In this document: positions 56,768 through 64,000 of the stretch, piece by piece
How positions within the stretch are numbered: position 1 is the stretch's first letter
Layout: each line of letters opens with the position of its first letter
Notes under the pieces: generated by a model
Told to the model about the DNA's origin: nothing
The model's database searches: none
The model's input: only the letters and a program-made list of their open reading frames with translations
DNA from: Burkholderia sp. SRS-W-2-2016
GTDB taxonomy: Bacteria; Pseudomonadota; Gammaproteobacteria; Burkholderiales; Burkholderiaceae
Direction of reading: 5' to 3'
Assembly: GCF_001931485.1 (NCBI RefSeq)
Contig: NZ_MSDV01000012.1
Span: forward strand, 124,001-188,000
DNA length: 64,000 nucleotides
Translations under genes and position numbers: made by a program

Positions 56768-57618
56768 TGCCAGCCCCCGACACTTCCGCCACCGCACTGC
56801 TAAGCGTGCAACGCCTGAACTTGCAAGCCGGCGCGCGCACGCTGCTCGACGCATTCACGTACAGCTTTCATGCCGGCGAAATCTGGTGCATCGCCGGCCC
56901 GAACGGCGCCGGCAAGACGACGCTGCTGTCGACACTCGCAGGACTATTGCAACCGTCGGCGGGTCACGTCGAACTCGATCGCGTGCCGCTCGCCGACTGG
57001 CAGGCGCAAGCGCTCGCGCGGCGTCGCGCGTTGATGCCGCAAAGCGCGGCCGATGCATTCAGCGCCAGCGTGCTCGATATCGTGCTGCTGAACCGTTTCC
57101 CGCATCTGACCGGTTGGGGCTGGGAGCGCGACGAGGATCGCGCGGCCGCGCACAAGGCGCTGGAGTTGCTCGGTCTCGCGCGGTTCGCGACCCGCGACGT
57201 GCTGTCGTTATCGGGCGGCGAACGTCAACGCGTCGCGCTCGCGGCGGTGCTGTGCCAGCAGGCGCCGCTGTTGCTGCTCGACGAACCGTTGTCGCATCTG
57301 GACCTGCATCATCAGATCGACTGTCTCGAAGCGCTGAGCGCGTGGACGCGCGAGTCCACTGCCGCGCCGTCGCGCTGCGTGCTGTTCTCGTGCCACGACC
57401 TGAACCTTGCGCGCCGTTTCGCGACCCACGCGTTGCTGCTCGACGGCAACGGCGGCGCGCATGCAGGCCCCGTGCGCGATGTGTTGACGCCCGAGCTGGC
57501 GAGCCGCGCGTTCGGCTATCCATTGATTCTGATTCGCGACGGCGAGCACGAGGCGCTGATTCCCGCGCCGCGCTCGTCGCATGAATCGGCGGTCAGGCAT
57601 GACATCTCGTCAGACTGA
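56764..57618 (+). CDS. btuD: Corrinoid ABC transporter ATP-binding protein
   Basis: 284 residues from ATG 56764, overlapping the permease stop. Walker A GPNGAGKTT, Q-loop MPQSAADAFSAS, signature LSGGERQRVALAAVL, Walker B LLLLDEPLSHLD, switch His in SCHDLN. Powers B12 import with the permease and BtuF. Confidence 0.93.
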   Translation: MMPAPDTSATALLSVQRLNLQAGARTLLDAFTYSFHAGEIWCIAGPNGAGKTTLLSTLAGLLQPSAGHVELDRVPLADWQAQALARRRALMPQSAADAFSASVLDIVLLNRFPHLTGWGWERDEDRAAAHKALELLGLARFATRDVLSLSGGERQRVALAAVLCQQAPLLLLDEPLSHLDLHHQIDCLEALSAWTRESTAAPSRCVLFSCHDLNLARRFATHALLLDGNGGAHAGPVRDVLTPELASRAFGYPLILIRDGEHEALIPAPRSSHESAVRHDISSD

Positions 57619-57660
57619 TCTTTTCTCCCGACATCCTCTTTTCCGTTTTCTCTCGCACCT

Positions 57661-58722
57661 ATGACCCGCCATCCGTGCCCAGCCGGTTTGCCCGAAGTCG
57701 CACCGCTCGATCAAACGTTGCGCGCCGAACTGCAACAGCTCATCGATACGCGCACCAAGCCGCCGGGCAGCCTCGGCCGGCTCGAAACGCTCGCGCGTCA
57801 GATGGGCCTGATCCAGCGCAGCACGCGACCGGGCGTGCAGCGTCCGGTGATGATCGTATTCGCCGGCGATCACGGCATCGCCGCCGAAGGCGTGAGCCCG
57901 TATCCGCAGGCGGTGACCGCGCAGATGGTCGCCAACTTCGTCGCCGGCGGCGCGGCGATCAATGCGCTCAGTCGCGTCGCCGGCGCCGAACTCGAAGTGG
58001 TCAACGCGGGCGTCGCGACGCCGTTGCCGTCGGCCGATGGACTGGTCGACATTCCGGTCGCGCGCGGCACCCGCAACTTCGCGCACGAACCGGCGATGAC
58101 ACCGGCCGAAGCGCTCGCCGCGATGCAGGCGGGCGCCGCGCGCGTGCGTCATCACGCGGCGCTCGGCAGCAACGTGATCGGCTTCGGCGAGATGGGGATC
58201 GCGAACACGTCGGCGGCCGCGTGTCTGATGAGCCGGCTGTGCGACGTGCCGATCGACGAATGCGTCGGCCGCGGCACCGGTCTCGACAACGCCGGGCTCG
58301 CGCGCAAGCGCAACGTGCTGGCGTCGGCGCTCGCGCGGCACCCGGACGCGCGCGCGCCGCTCGACGTGCTCGCGACCTTCGGCGGTTTCGAAATCGCGAT
58401 GATGGCGGGCGCGTATCTGGCGGCCGCCGAAGCGCGCATGACGATCCTCGTCGACGGCTTTATCGCGACCTCGGCATTGCTGGTCGCCGATGCGTTCGCG
58501 CCCGACGTGCGCGAGTACTGCGTGTTCGCGCATGCGTCGAACGAGGCCGGGCACCGGCGCATGCTCGATCACTTCGGCGCGCAGCCGTTGCTGTCGCTCG
58601 ACCTGCGCCTCGGTGAAGGCACCGGCGCGGCGCTCGCGGTGCCGCTGCTGCGCGCGGCGGCGGCGTTCGTCAACGAGATGGCGAGCTTCGATTCGGCCGG
58701 CGTCGCGGATCGCGATGTCTGA
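57661..58722 (+). CDS. cobT: Nicotinate-nucleotide-dimethylbenzimidazole phosphoribosyltransferase
   Basis: Makes alpha-ribazole phosphate for the lower ligand of B12. 353 residues. LIDTRTKPPGSLGRLE at the start, VFAGDHGIAAEGVSPYP, NVIGFGEMGIANTS and GRGTGLDNAGL are the family landmarks; the catalytic Glu is near the C-terminus in EGTGAAL. 42 bases after btuD. Confidence 0.95.
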   Translation: MTRHPCPAGLPEVAPLDQTLRAELQQLIDTRTKPPGSLGRLETLARQMGLIQRSTRPGVQRPVMIVFAGDHGIAAEGVSPYPQAVTAQMVANFVAGGAAINALSRVAGAELEVVNAGVATPLPSADGLVDIPVARGTRNFAHEPAMTPAEALAAMQAGAARVRHHAALGSNVIGFGEMGIANTSAAACLMSRLCDVPIDECVGRGTGLDNAGLARKRNVLASALARHPDARAPLDVLATFGGFEIAMMAGAYLAAAEARMTILVDGFIATSALLVADAFAPDVREYCVFAHASNEAGHRRMLDHFGAQPLLSLDLRLGEGTGAALAVPLLRAAAAFVNEMASFDSAGVADRDV

Positions 58723-58749
58723 CAAAACCACCACGTTTTCGCTTCGCTC

Positions 58750-59526
58750 GTGAACCCGCTCGCGGAATTGCGCTACTTCTTCACGGCGCTCGGTTATTTC
58801 ACGCGCGTGCCGGTGCCGCGCTGGGTCGGCTACGAGCCGCACTATCTGAACGCGGCCGCGCGCTACTTTCCGCTGGTCGGCGTATTGATCGGCGGCTTCA
58901 GCGCGCTCGTCTATCTCGTCGCGTTGCGGGTGTTTCCGGCCGGCGTCGCGGTGCTGCTGTCGATGGCCGCGTCGCTGCTGCTGACCGGCGCGTTTCACGA
59001 AGACGGTCTCGCCGATTGCGTCGATGCGTTCGGTGGCGCCTATTCGCGCGACGATGCGCTGCGCATCATGCAGGACTCACGCATCGGCGCATTCGGCGCC
59101 ATCGCGCTGGTGATCGCATTGGCGATGAAGTGGCAAACGCTCGCGTCCCTGCCGCCGGTGCGTGCCGCCAGTCTGATGATTGCCGCCCACGGCGCGAGCC
59201 GCGCGTGCGCGATCAGCTACCTGGCCACGCTCGACTACGTGCGCGCCGTGGGCAAGGCGAAGCCGGTCGCGCAGCGCCTGAGCGGCCCCGCGCTGTTGTG
59301 CGCGGCGCTGTTCGGGCTACCGTGGCTGCTGTGGCCGAACGGGCCCGGCGCGCCCGACTGGCGGTTCGCCGCGCTCACTTGTGCCGTGCTACTCACACTA
59401 CGCTTCGCGATCGGCCGTTATTTCGTCAGACGCATCGGCGGCTATACCGGCGACTGCCTCGGCTTCGCGCAGCAAATCTTCGAATTGAGCATCTACCTGG
59501 TGGGGCTCGCATGGATATCGTCCTGA
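58750..59526 (+). CDS. cobS: Adenosylcobinamide-GDP ribazoletransferase
   Basis: Membrane enzyme joining the nucleotide loop: AdoCbi-GDP + alpha-ribazole(-P) to cobalamin(-P). 258 residues, GTG start at 58750, with about six spans. RYFFTALGYFTRVPVP, GAFHEDGLADCVDAFGG and IGAFGAIALV are typical, the Asp-rich loop binding Mg-GDP substrate. Its 3' end overlaps cobC by 16 bases. Confidence 0.94.
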   Translation: MNPLAELRYFFTALGYFTRVPVPRWVGYEPHYLNAAARYFPLVGVLIGGFSALVYLVALRVFPAGVAVLLSMAASLLLTGAFHEDGLADCVDAFGGAYSRDDALRIMQDSRIGAFGAIALVIALAMKWQTLASLPPVRAASLMIAAHGASRACAISYLATLDYVRAVGKAKPVAQRLSGPALLCAALFGLPWLLWPNGPGAPDWRFAALTCAVLLTLRFAIGRYFVRRIGGYTGDCLGFAQQIFELSIYLVGLAWISS

Positions 59527-60101
59527 TTCGTCATCCGGCCGTCGCGCTCGACGCGGGCGTCTGTTACGGCCACAGCGACGTCGCGTTGGCCGAAAACGCC
59601 GAGGTGTCGTCGAACGCGCTCGCGATGAAGTTCGCGACCTTGCAGGTGCCCGCGCCGCGCGTGCTGATTTCGAGTCCACTGACACGTTGCGCGGCGCTCG
59701 CGGCCGAGATTGCCAACGATTTCGGCTGCGTGGTCAGCCACGACGAGAACCTGAAGGAAATGGATTTCGGCGATTGGGAGACGCAGCGCTGGGACGCGAT
59801 CGATCGCGCGCAACTCGACGACTGGGCCGCCGATTTCGAACATGCGCGCGCGCATGGCGGCGAGAGCGTCGCGCAGTTCGTCGGACGCGTGCAGTCGTGG
59901 TTCGATGCGTTTGCGCAGACGCGGGAGCTGTCGCCCGCGTATGTGGTCACGCATGCGGGGGTGATGCGCGCGATCGCGTCGTGGGTGCTGGAGGTGCCGC
60001 TCGCGCGCTGCCTGCAATGGCAGCTCGATATGACCGGGATCGTCTGGTTGCGGCGCGATGACGAGACGCAGCAGTGGGCGCTGGTGCGGTGGAATGCGTG
60101 A
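59511..60101 (+). CDS. cobC: Alpha-ribazole phosphatase (histidine phosphatase family)
   Basis: Removes the 5'-phosphate from alpha-ribazole-P or cobalamin-P. 196 residues. Catalytic RHP motif DIVLIRHPAVAL (family RHG/RHP), second Arg and Glu in SSPLTRCAALA and EMDFGDWE, late His in VVTHAGVMRA. Last gene of the btuB operon, converging on btuF with a 15-base gap. Confidence 0.9.
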   Translation: MDIVLIRHPAVALDAGVCYGHSDVALAENAEVSSNALAMKFATLQVPAPRVLISSPLTRCAALAAEIANDFGCVVSHDENLKEMDFGDWETQRWDAIDRAQLDDWAADFEHARAHGGESVAQFVGRVQSWFDAFAQTRELSPAYVVTHAGVMRAIASWVLEVPLARCLQWQLDMTGIVWLRRDDETQQWALVRWNA

Positions 60102-60116
60102 GCGCTTGCGCGTCGA

Positions 60117-61064
60117 CTACTTTCTGCGCGAGCGCGCGAGTTCCAGATCCTCGCACAGCAGCTGCGCGCCTTGCGCGAGACGCGGCGCCGGACGGTTGAG
60201 CAGATCGCCGTCGATTGCGAACAGGTTGTTATTCGCGACCGCCGCGAGGCGCGGCCACGCGCGCCACGTGTCGAGTTGCGGCAGCGGCGTGTCGGGCCGC
60301 GTCGCGCCCGGCGCGGCCGTGACGATCGCATCAGGATTGGCGGCCAGCACCGCTTCGGTCGATACCGTCGGCACCAGCGGCTGAAGGCCCGCGAATACGT
60401 TGCGGCCGCCGCATAGCGCGATCACGTCGCTGAGCATGTGCTCGCCGTTGAGGGTCATCAACGGCTTATCCCAGACCTGGTAGAACACGCTGACGCTCGG
60501 GCGCTGCGAGTACTGCGTGCGCAGCCTGGCGATGTCGTTGCGATAGGCGGATGCGGCTGCATCCGCGGTCGGCGATGTGCCGAGCAACTGGCCGAGCTTC
60601 GTCAGCGATACGGCGATGTCGTCCAGGCGCCGCGGTTCGCTGAAAAACAGCGGTACGCGCAGCTCGCGCAGACGTTCGAGCTGGCGCTGCGCATTGCCAT
60701 GCCGCCACACGACGATCAGATCGGGCTTCAGCGCGACGATGCGCTCGAGGTCGAGCGCCTTGTTGTCGCCGACCCGCGGCAGTTGCAGCGCGGCCGGTGG
60801 GTAGTCGCTGTACGACACCGCGCCGACCATTTTCGGGCCGCCGCCGGCCGCGTACAGCAACTCGGTCACGTGCGGCGCGAGGCTGATCACGCGCTGTGCG
60901 GGTGCGGAGAGTGTGACGGTGGCGCCGCTGTCGTCGGTGACGGTGATTGCGGCGTGGGCGCTTGATGTGGCGAGTGCGAACGATAGGGCGGCGGCAGCGT
61001 GGAGATGGCGGCGAAGGCTCACGGTGGCGCAGACGAAACGAGCGAGGCGGGGGAAGCGGATCAT
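60117..61064 (-). CDS. btuF: Periplasmic cobalamin-binding protein
   Basis: Delivers corrinoids to the BtuCD permease. 315 residues from ATG 61064; ATG 61088 is an alternative. Signal peptide through SSAHAAI, then type-III fold: RVISLAPHVTELLYAAGGGPKMVG, LPRVGDNKALDLERIVALKPDLIVVW, typical of BtuF/FecB. Last gene of the minus-strand cobU operon, separated from its transporter partners. Confidence 0.92.
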   Translation of the reverse strand: MIRFPRLARFVCATVSLRRHLHAAAALSFALATSSAHAAITVTDDSGATVTLSAPAQRVISLAPHVTELLYAAGGGPKMVGAVSYSDYPPAALQLPRVGDNKALDLERIVALKPDLIVVWRHGNAQRQLERLRELRVPLFFSEPRRLDDIAVSLTKLGQLLGTSPTADAAASAYRNDIARLRTQYSQRPSVSVFYQVWDKPLMTLNGEHMLSDVIALCGGRNVFAGLQPLVPTVSTEAVLAANPDAIVTAAPGATRPDTPLPQLDTWRAWPRLAAVANNNLFAIDGDLLNRPAPRLAQGAQLLCEDLELARSRRK

Positions 61065-61144
61065 CGGGGTGGGGCGGTCATCAAACATTGGGCGTGGCGG
61101 ACGGGGCTGTGCAGGCGGGCGCAGGGCTGGAGTGAACGCGCACG

Positions 61145-62179
61145 CTAACCCGCATGTCCGGCTTCGATCTCCTGCACGGCCTCTCGTAACTGTTCTTCAA
61201 AGCGAACCCATTCGGCCTCGGTCCCTGGCAGCCCGAAACGAATGCTGCCGCCTGGCGCATCCGCTGACGGCGCAAACAATCGCGTCCACACGCCACGCCG
61301 CGCGAGCGCCTCGTGCAAGGCGGCGGCGCGTGCATCGTCGGTCCATGCGAACAGCGGCGTGCCGCGCGTCGCGAAACCCGCCGCATGCAGCAGCTTGAAC
61401 AGCCGCGCGCTTTCCCCGTCGAGCCGTGCGCGCATGTGCGCGTGCCACGCGGTGTCGGCGAACGCGGCGCTCACCGCGTGACGCGCGGGGCCGCTGACCG
61501 TCCACGCGCCCAGCGTATCGCGCAAGCGCGCGAGCAACGCGGGCGCGGCCAGCACGAAGCCGGCGCGCACGCCCGCGAGACCGAAGAACTTGCCCGGCGA
61601 GCGCAGCACGATCAGCCCGTCGCGATGCGTGTGCGCCGCGAGCGATTCGCGCGGCAACGTATCGGCGAACGCTTCGTCGACCAGCAGACTGCCGCCGCGC
61701 TCACGCAGTTGCGCGTGCCAGTGCAGCAGCCGGGCGGCATCGAGATGCGTCGCGGTCGGGTTGTTCGGATTGACGATCGCGACGTGCGTAAGCGCGGCGG
61801 GCAACGTGTCGCTGTGCACGTCGAGCGTTGCGATGTCGTGGCCGGCGCGCGCGAACGCGGGTGCGTATTCGCCGTAGGTGAGCGGCGCGATCCCGACCGT
61901 TGCGCGCGGCAGCAGCGTCGGCAATGCGCGGATTGCCGCCTGGCTGCCGGCGACCGGCAGCACGTGGGAGGCAGCGGGCGCGCCGTAGTAGAGCGCGGCG
62001 CGCGCGGCGAAGCCGTCGCCATCGTCGGGCAGGCGCCGCCATGCATCGGCGGGCACCGGCGGCACCGGATAGCCGTGCGGATTGATGCCGGTCGACAGAT
62101 CCAGCCATTGCTCGTATGCGATGCCGTAACGCGTCGCCGCTTCGTGCAGGTTGCCGCCGTGTGCGATCTGCTCAGCCAT
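61145..62179 (-). CDS. cobD: L-threonine-O-3-phosphate decarboxylase (PLP)
   Basis: Makes (R)-1-amino-2-propanol phosphate for the corrin side chain. 344 residues of class I aminotransferase fold: HGGNLHEAATRYGI and LDLSTGINPHGYPVP at the start, IVNPNNPTATHLD, and the PLP Lys in RSPGKFFGLAGVRAG. Called cobC in Pseudomonas denitrificans naming. The start overlaps the 3' end of cbiB by eight bases. Confidence 0.93.
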   Translation of the reverse strand: MAEQIAHGGNLHEAATRYGIAYEQWLDLSTGINPHGYPVPPVPADAWRRLPDDGDGFAARAALYYGAPAASHVLPVAGSQAAIRALPTLLPRATVGIAPLTYGEYAPAFARAGHDIATLDVHSDTLPAALTHVAIVNPNNPTATHLDAARLLHWHAQLRERGGSLLVDEAFADTLPRESLAAHTHRDGLIVLRSPGKFFGLAGVRAGFVLAAPALLARLRDTLGAWTVSGPARHAVSAAFADTAWHAHMRARLDGESARLFKLLHAAGFATRGTPLFAWTDDARAAALHEALARRGVWTRLFAPSADAPGGSIRFGLPGTEAEWVRFEEQLREAVQEIEAGHAG

Positions 62180-63113
62180 GCAACGGCACGCTCAGCAACG
62201 CCAGCACGAGCAGCACGGCCAGCCAGAAAATCAGCGAGCGCTCGACCAGCACCAACGCGGCGCCGACATGGCGGGCTTCGGCCGGATGCCCGAAGCCGAG
62301 CGTCGGCCGCTGTTCGAGCGTGCCGTGATAAACCGCCGCGCCGCCGATCAGCACGTTCAGACTGCCGGCGCCCGCCGCCATCACCGGCCCCGCGTTCGGG
62401 CTGTCCCAGCGCGGCGCCTGCTCGCGCCAGCAGCGCCACGCGGTCAGCGTATCGCCGAGCAGCGCATAGGTCGTCGCGGTCAGGCGCGCGGGAATCCAGT
62501 TGAGCACGTCGTCGAAGCGCGCGGCGGCCCAGCCGAAGCGCAGATAGCGCGGCGTGCGATAGCCCCACATCGCGTCGAGCGTATTGGCGAGGCGAAAGCC
62601 GAGCGCGCCCGGTCCGCCTGCGATCGCGAACCAGAACAGCGCGCCGAAGATCGCGTCGTTGCCGTTCTCCAGCGCCGATTCGACCGCCGCGCGCGCGAGC
62701 GCGGCTTCGTCGGCTTGCGCGGTGTCGCGCGATACGATCCGCGCGGTCAACTCGCGCGCGCTGTCGATATCGTGTTGACCGAGCGCGTGCCCGATCGGCG
62801 CGATGTGATCGCGCAGGCTGCGTGCGCCGAGCGCGAACCACAGCAGCGCGACGTGCAGCGCGCAGGCCGCGAACAACGGCAGCACCGCGACCAGCGCCCA
62901 CGCGATCGCGACCGGCGGCAGCACCGCCAGCGCCCACGCGAGCATCCCTTTGACCCGCAGCCGCCGGCCGTGATTGAAGCGCGCCTCGAGGCGCGCGGCC
63001 CAGTTGCCGAAGCCGACCAGCGGATGCGCGCGGCGCGGCTCGCCGAACCAGCGGTCGACGACCACGCCGAACACGGCGAGCGTCGCGATCAGCGGCATCG
63101 TCAGCGTCAGCAT
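62172..63113 (-). CDS. cbiB: Adenosylcobinamide-phosphate synthase
   Basis: Membrane enzyme that attaches aminopropanol (phosphate) to adenosylcobyric acid. 313 residues from ATG 63113 (MLTLTMPLIATLAVF), about five spans. RWFGEPRRAHPLVGFGNW, VESALENGNDAIFGALFWF and DVLNWIPARLTA are diagnostic. Equals cobD of P. denitrificans. Start overlaps the cobU stop. Confidence 0.94.
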   Translation of the reverse strand: MLTLTMPLIATLAVFGVVVDRWFGEPRRAHPLVGFGNWAARLEARFNHGRRLRVKGMLAWALAVLPPVAIAWALVAVLPLFAACALHVALLWFALGARSLRDHIAPIGHALGQHDIDSARELTARIVSRDTAQADEAALARAAVESALENGNDAIFGALFWFAIAGGPGALGFRLANTLDAMWGYRTPRYLRFGWAAARFDDVLNWIPARLTATTYALLGDTLTAWRCWREQAPRWDSPNAGPVMAAGAGSLNVLIGGAAVYHGTLEQRPTLGFGHPAEARHVGAALVLVERSLIFWLAVLLVLALLSVPLHG

Positions 63114-63658
63114 CACGCGCCTTTCAGCGCGAGCGGCAGGCCGGCGACCAGCAGCGTCGCGGTGCTGCTCAACGCGGCGACGCGCTGGTTGAGGCGGCCG
63201 AGTTCGTCGACGTACAAACGCGTGGCTTCGCCCAAAGGCACCACGCCGAGACCGATTTCGTTGCTGACCACGATCAGCTTGCCGCGCGCGCCGGCGAGCG
63301 CCGCTTCGAGGGCAGCGGAGTGGGCGTGGTAGTCGGATAGCGGGGCGGCGGCGCCGTCGGCGGGACACAGCAGGTTCGCGAGCCACAGCGTCAGGCAGTC
63401 GATCAGCAGGCACTGGCCCGGTGCGTCGTGTCGGGCGATCGCGCCCGCCAGATCGCGGTCCGCTTCGACCAGCCGCCAATGCGCGGGCCGCCGCTCGCGG
63501 TGATGCGCGATGCGCGCGCTGAATTCGGTGTCGTGGGTCACGCGCGCGGTGGCGATGTAGGTGACGGGCAGCGCGCTGTCGCTGGCAAGCCGCTCCGCGT
63601 GCGCGCTCTTACCCGAGCGGGCGCCGCCGAGGACGAAGGTGAGATCGCGGGAAGTCAT
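63113..63658 (-). CDS. cobU: Adenosylcobinamide kinase / guanylyltransferase
   Basis: Phosphorylates adenosylcobinamide then adds GMP. 181 residues from ATG 63658. P-loop FVLGGARSGKSAHAE, the HRERRPAHW segment with the guanylylation His, LLIDCLTLWLANLL and VSNEIGLGVVP are intact. First gene of the minus-strand unit; longer in-frame codons upstream are shadow of cobQ. Confidence 0.94.
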   Translation of the reverse strand: MTSRDLTFVLGGARSGKSAHAERLASDSALPVTYIATARVTHDTEFSARIAHHRERRPAHWRLVEADRDLAGAIARHDAPGQCLLIDCLTLWLANLLCPADGAAAPLSDYHAHSAALEAALAGARGKLIVVSNEIGLGVVPLGEATRLYVDELGRLNQRVAALSSTATLLVAGLPLALKGA

Positions 63659-63734
63659 CGCGAGATTGTACCGGCGCGGTGGGATAATGCCGCTCGCCTG
63701 TTGACCGCCCATCCTCCGACCCGACCGCCTCGCC

Positions 63735-64000
63735 GTGACCCGAACCAAGACTCCCTTCGACGCCTTGCCCGTGCCGCGCGGCACGCTGATGATCCAGGGC
63801 ACCACGTCCGATGCGGGCAAGAGCACGCTGGTCGCCGGCCTATGCCGTCTCGCCCGCCGTGCCGGCGCGCGGGTCGCGCCGTTCAAGCCGCAGAACATGG
63901 CGCTCAATAGCGCGGTGACCGTCGACGGCGGCGAGATCGGCCGCGCGCAGGCGCTGCAGGCGGTGGCGGCCGGGATCGCCGCGCACACTGACTTGAACCC
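63735..64000 (+). CDS. cobQ: Cobyric acid synthase, 5' part
   Basis: Glutamine-dependent amidation of the corrin side chains. 88 residues visible from GTG 63735; ATG 63789 is an alternative start but would cut into the fold. [16 protein letters not shown] is the N-terminal ATP site and [16 protein letters not shown] the conserved next block. Runs off the right edge. Divergent from cobU over 76 bases, in which no riboswitch was seen. Confidence 0.93.
   Translation, partial: MTRTKTPFDALPVPRGTLMIQGTTSDAGKSTLVAGLCRLARRAGARVAPFKPQNMALNSAVTVDGGEIGRAQALQAVAAGIAAHTDLN

Noticed and set aside
54413..56854. Roughly 800-codon minus-strand frame
   Set aside because: Antisense of btuB and btuC, both clearly real; composition typical of shadow frames.

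Overview
The window is GC-rich, gene-dense chromosomal DNA from a beta-proteobacterium, most like Burkholderia/Paraburkholderia. The basis is gene content and order: an ilvD / LysR / lgt block, zapA with 6S RNA next to it, lptF-lptG back to back with pepA-holC, an assimilatory sulfate cluster with a DUF934 protein, and a Burkholderia-type small protein after holC. No rRNA, tRNA, IS element, prophage or CRISPR array was seen. Family names come from reading the translations; no database search was possible.

Layout. 1-915: 3' part of waaA. 963-13646 (minus strand): a complete urea module, urtABCDE (urea ABC importer), two small unknown proteins, ureD, a 54-residue unknown, then ureABCEFG; a sigma-54-type promoter lies 89 bases before urtA. 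14222-15274: rhodanese and a PCMT-family methyltransferase. 15586-22651: a LacI-regulated sugar uptake and catabolism operon (LacI, ATPase, permease, binding protein, TIM-barrel isomerase, Gfo/Idh dehydrogenase), with a perfect 20-bp palindrome just before the regulator. 22656-27652: an unknown protein, an orphan pstS with a Pho-box-like site, a methyltransferase, an orphan ParA, a small exported protein and an orphan amino-acid-type binding protein. 27744-35159: a CysB-like regulator diverging from cysI-DUF934-cysH-cysD-cysN-cobA (sulfate to sulfide plus siroheme).

35268-40726: two large paralogous lipoproteins, each with one c-type heme motif, with strikingly AT-rich upstream regions. They sit between cobA and cbiX, two genes that act in one pathway, and look like an inserted, duplicated module. 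They are the least explained part of the window.

40727-53060: cbiX, lptG/lptF, pepA, holC, an unknown protein, a cytochrome c, ilvD, a LysR regulator, lgt, a SIMPL protein, an EVE protein, 6S RNA, zapA and a coiled-coil partner. 53310-64000: a cobalamin uptake and late-assembly locus in three transcription units: riboswitch-btuB-btuC-btuD-cobT-cobS-cobC (plus), cobU-cbiB-cobD-btuF (minus), and the start of cobQ (plus). It covers corrinoid import, aminopropanol arm attachment and nucleotide-loop assembly. Corrin-ring synthesis genes are not in the window.

Urea is taken up and split to ammonia under apparent nitrogen control; sulfate is reduced to sulfide by a siroheme enzyme whose cofactor genes lie alongside.
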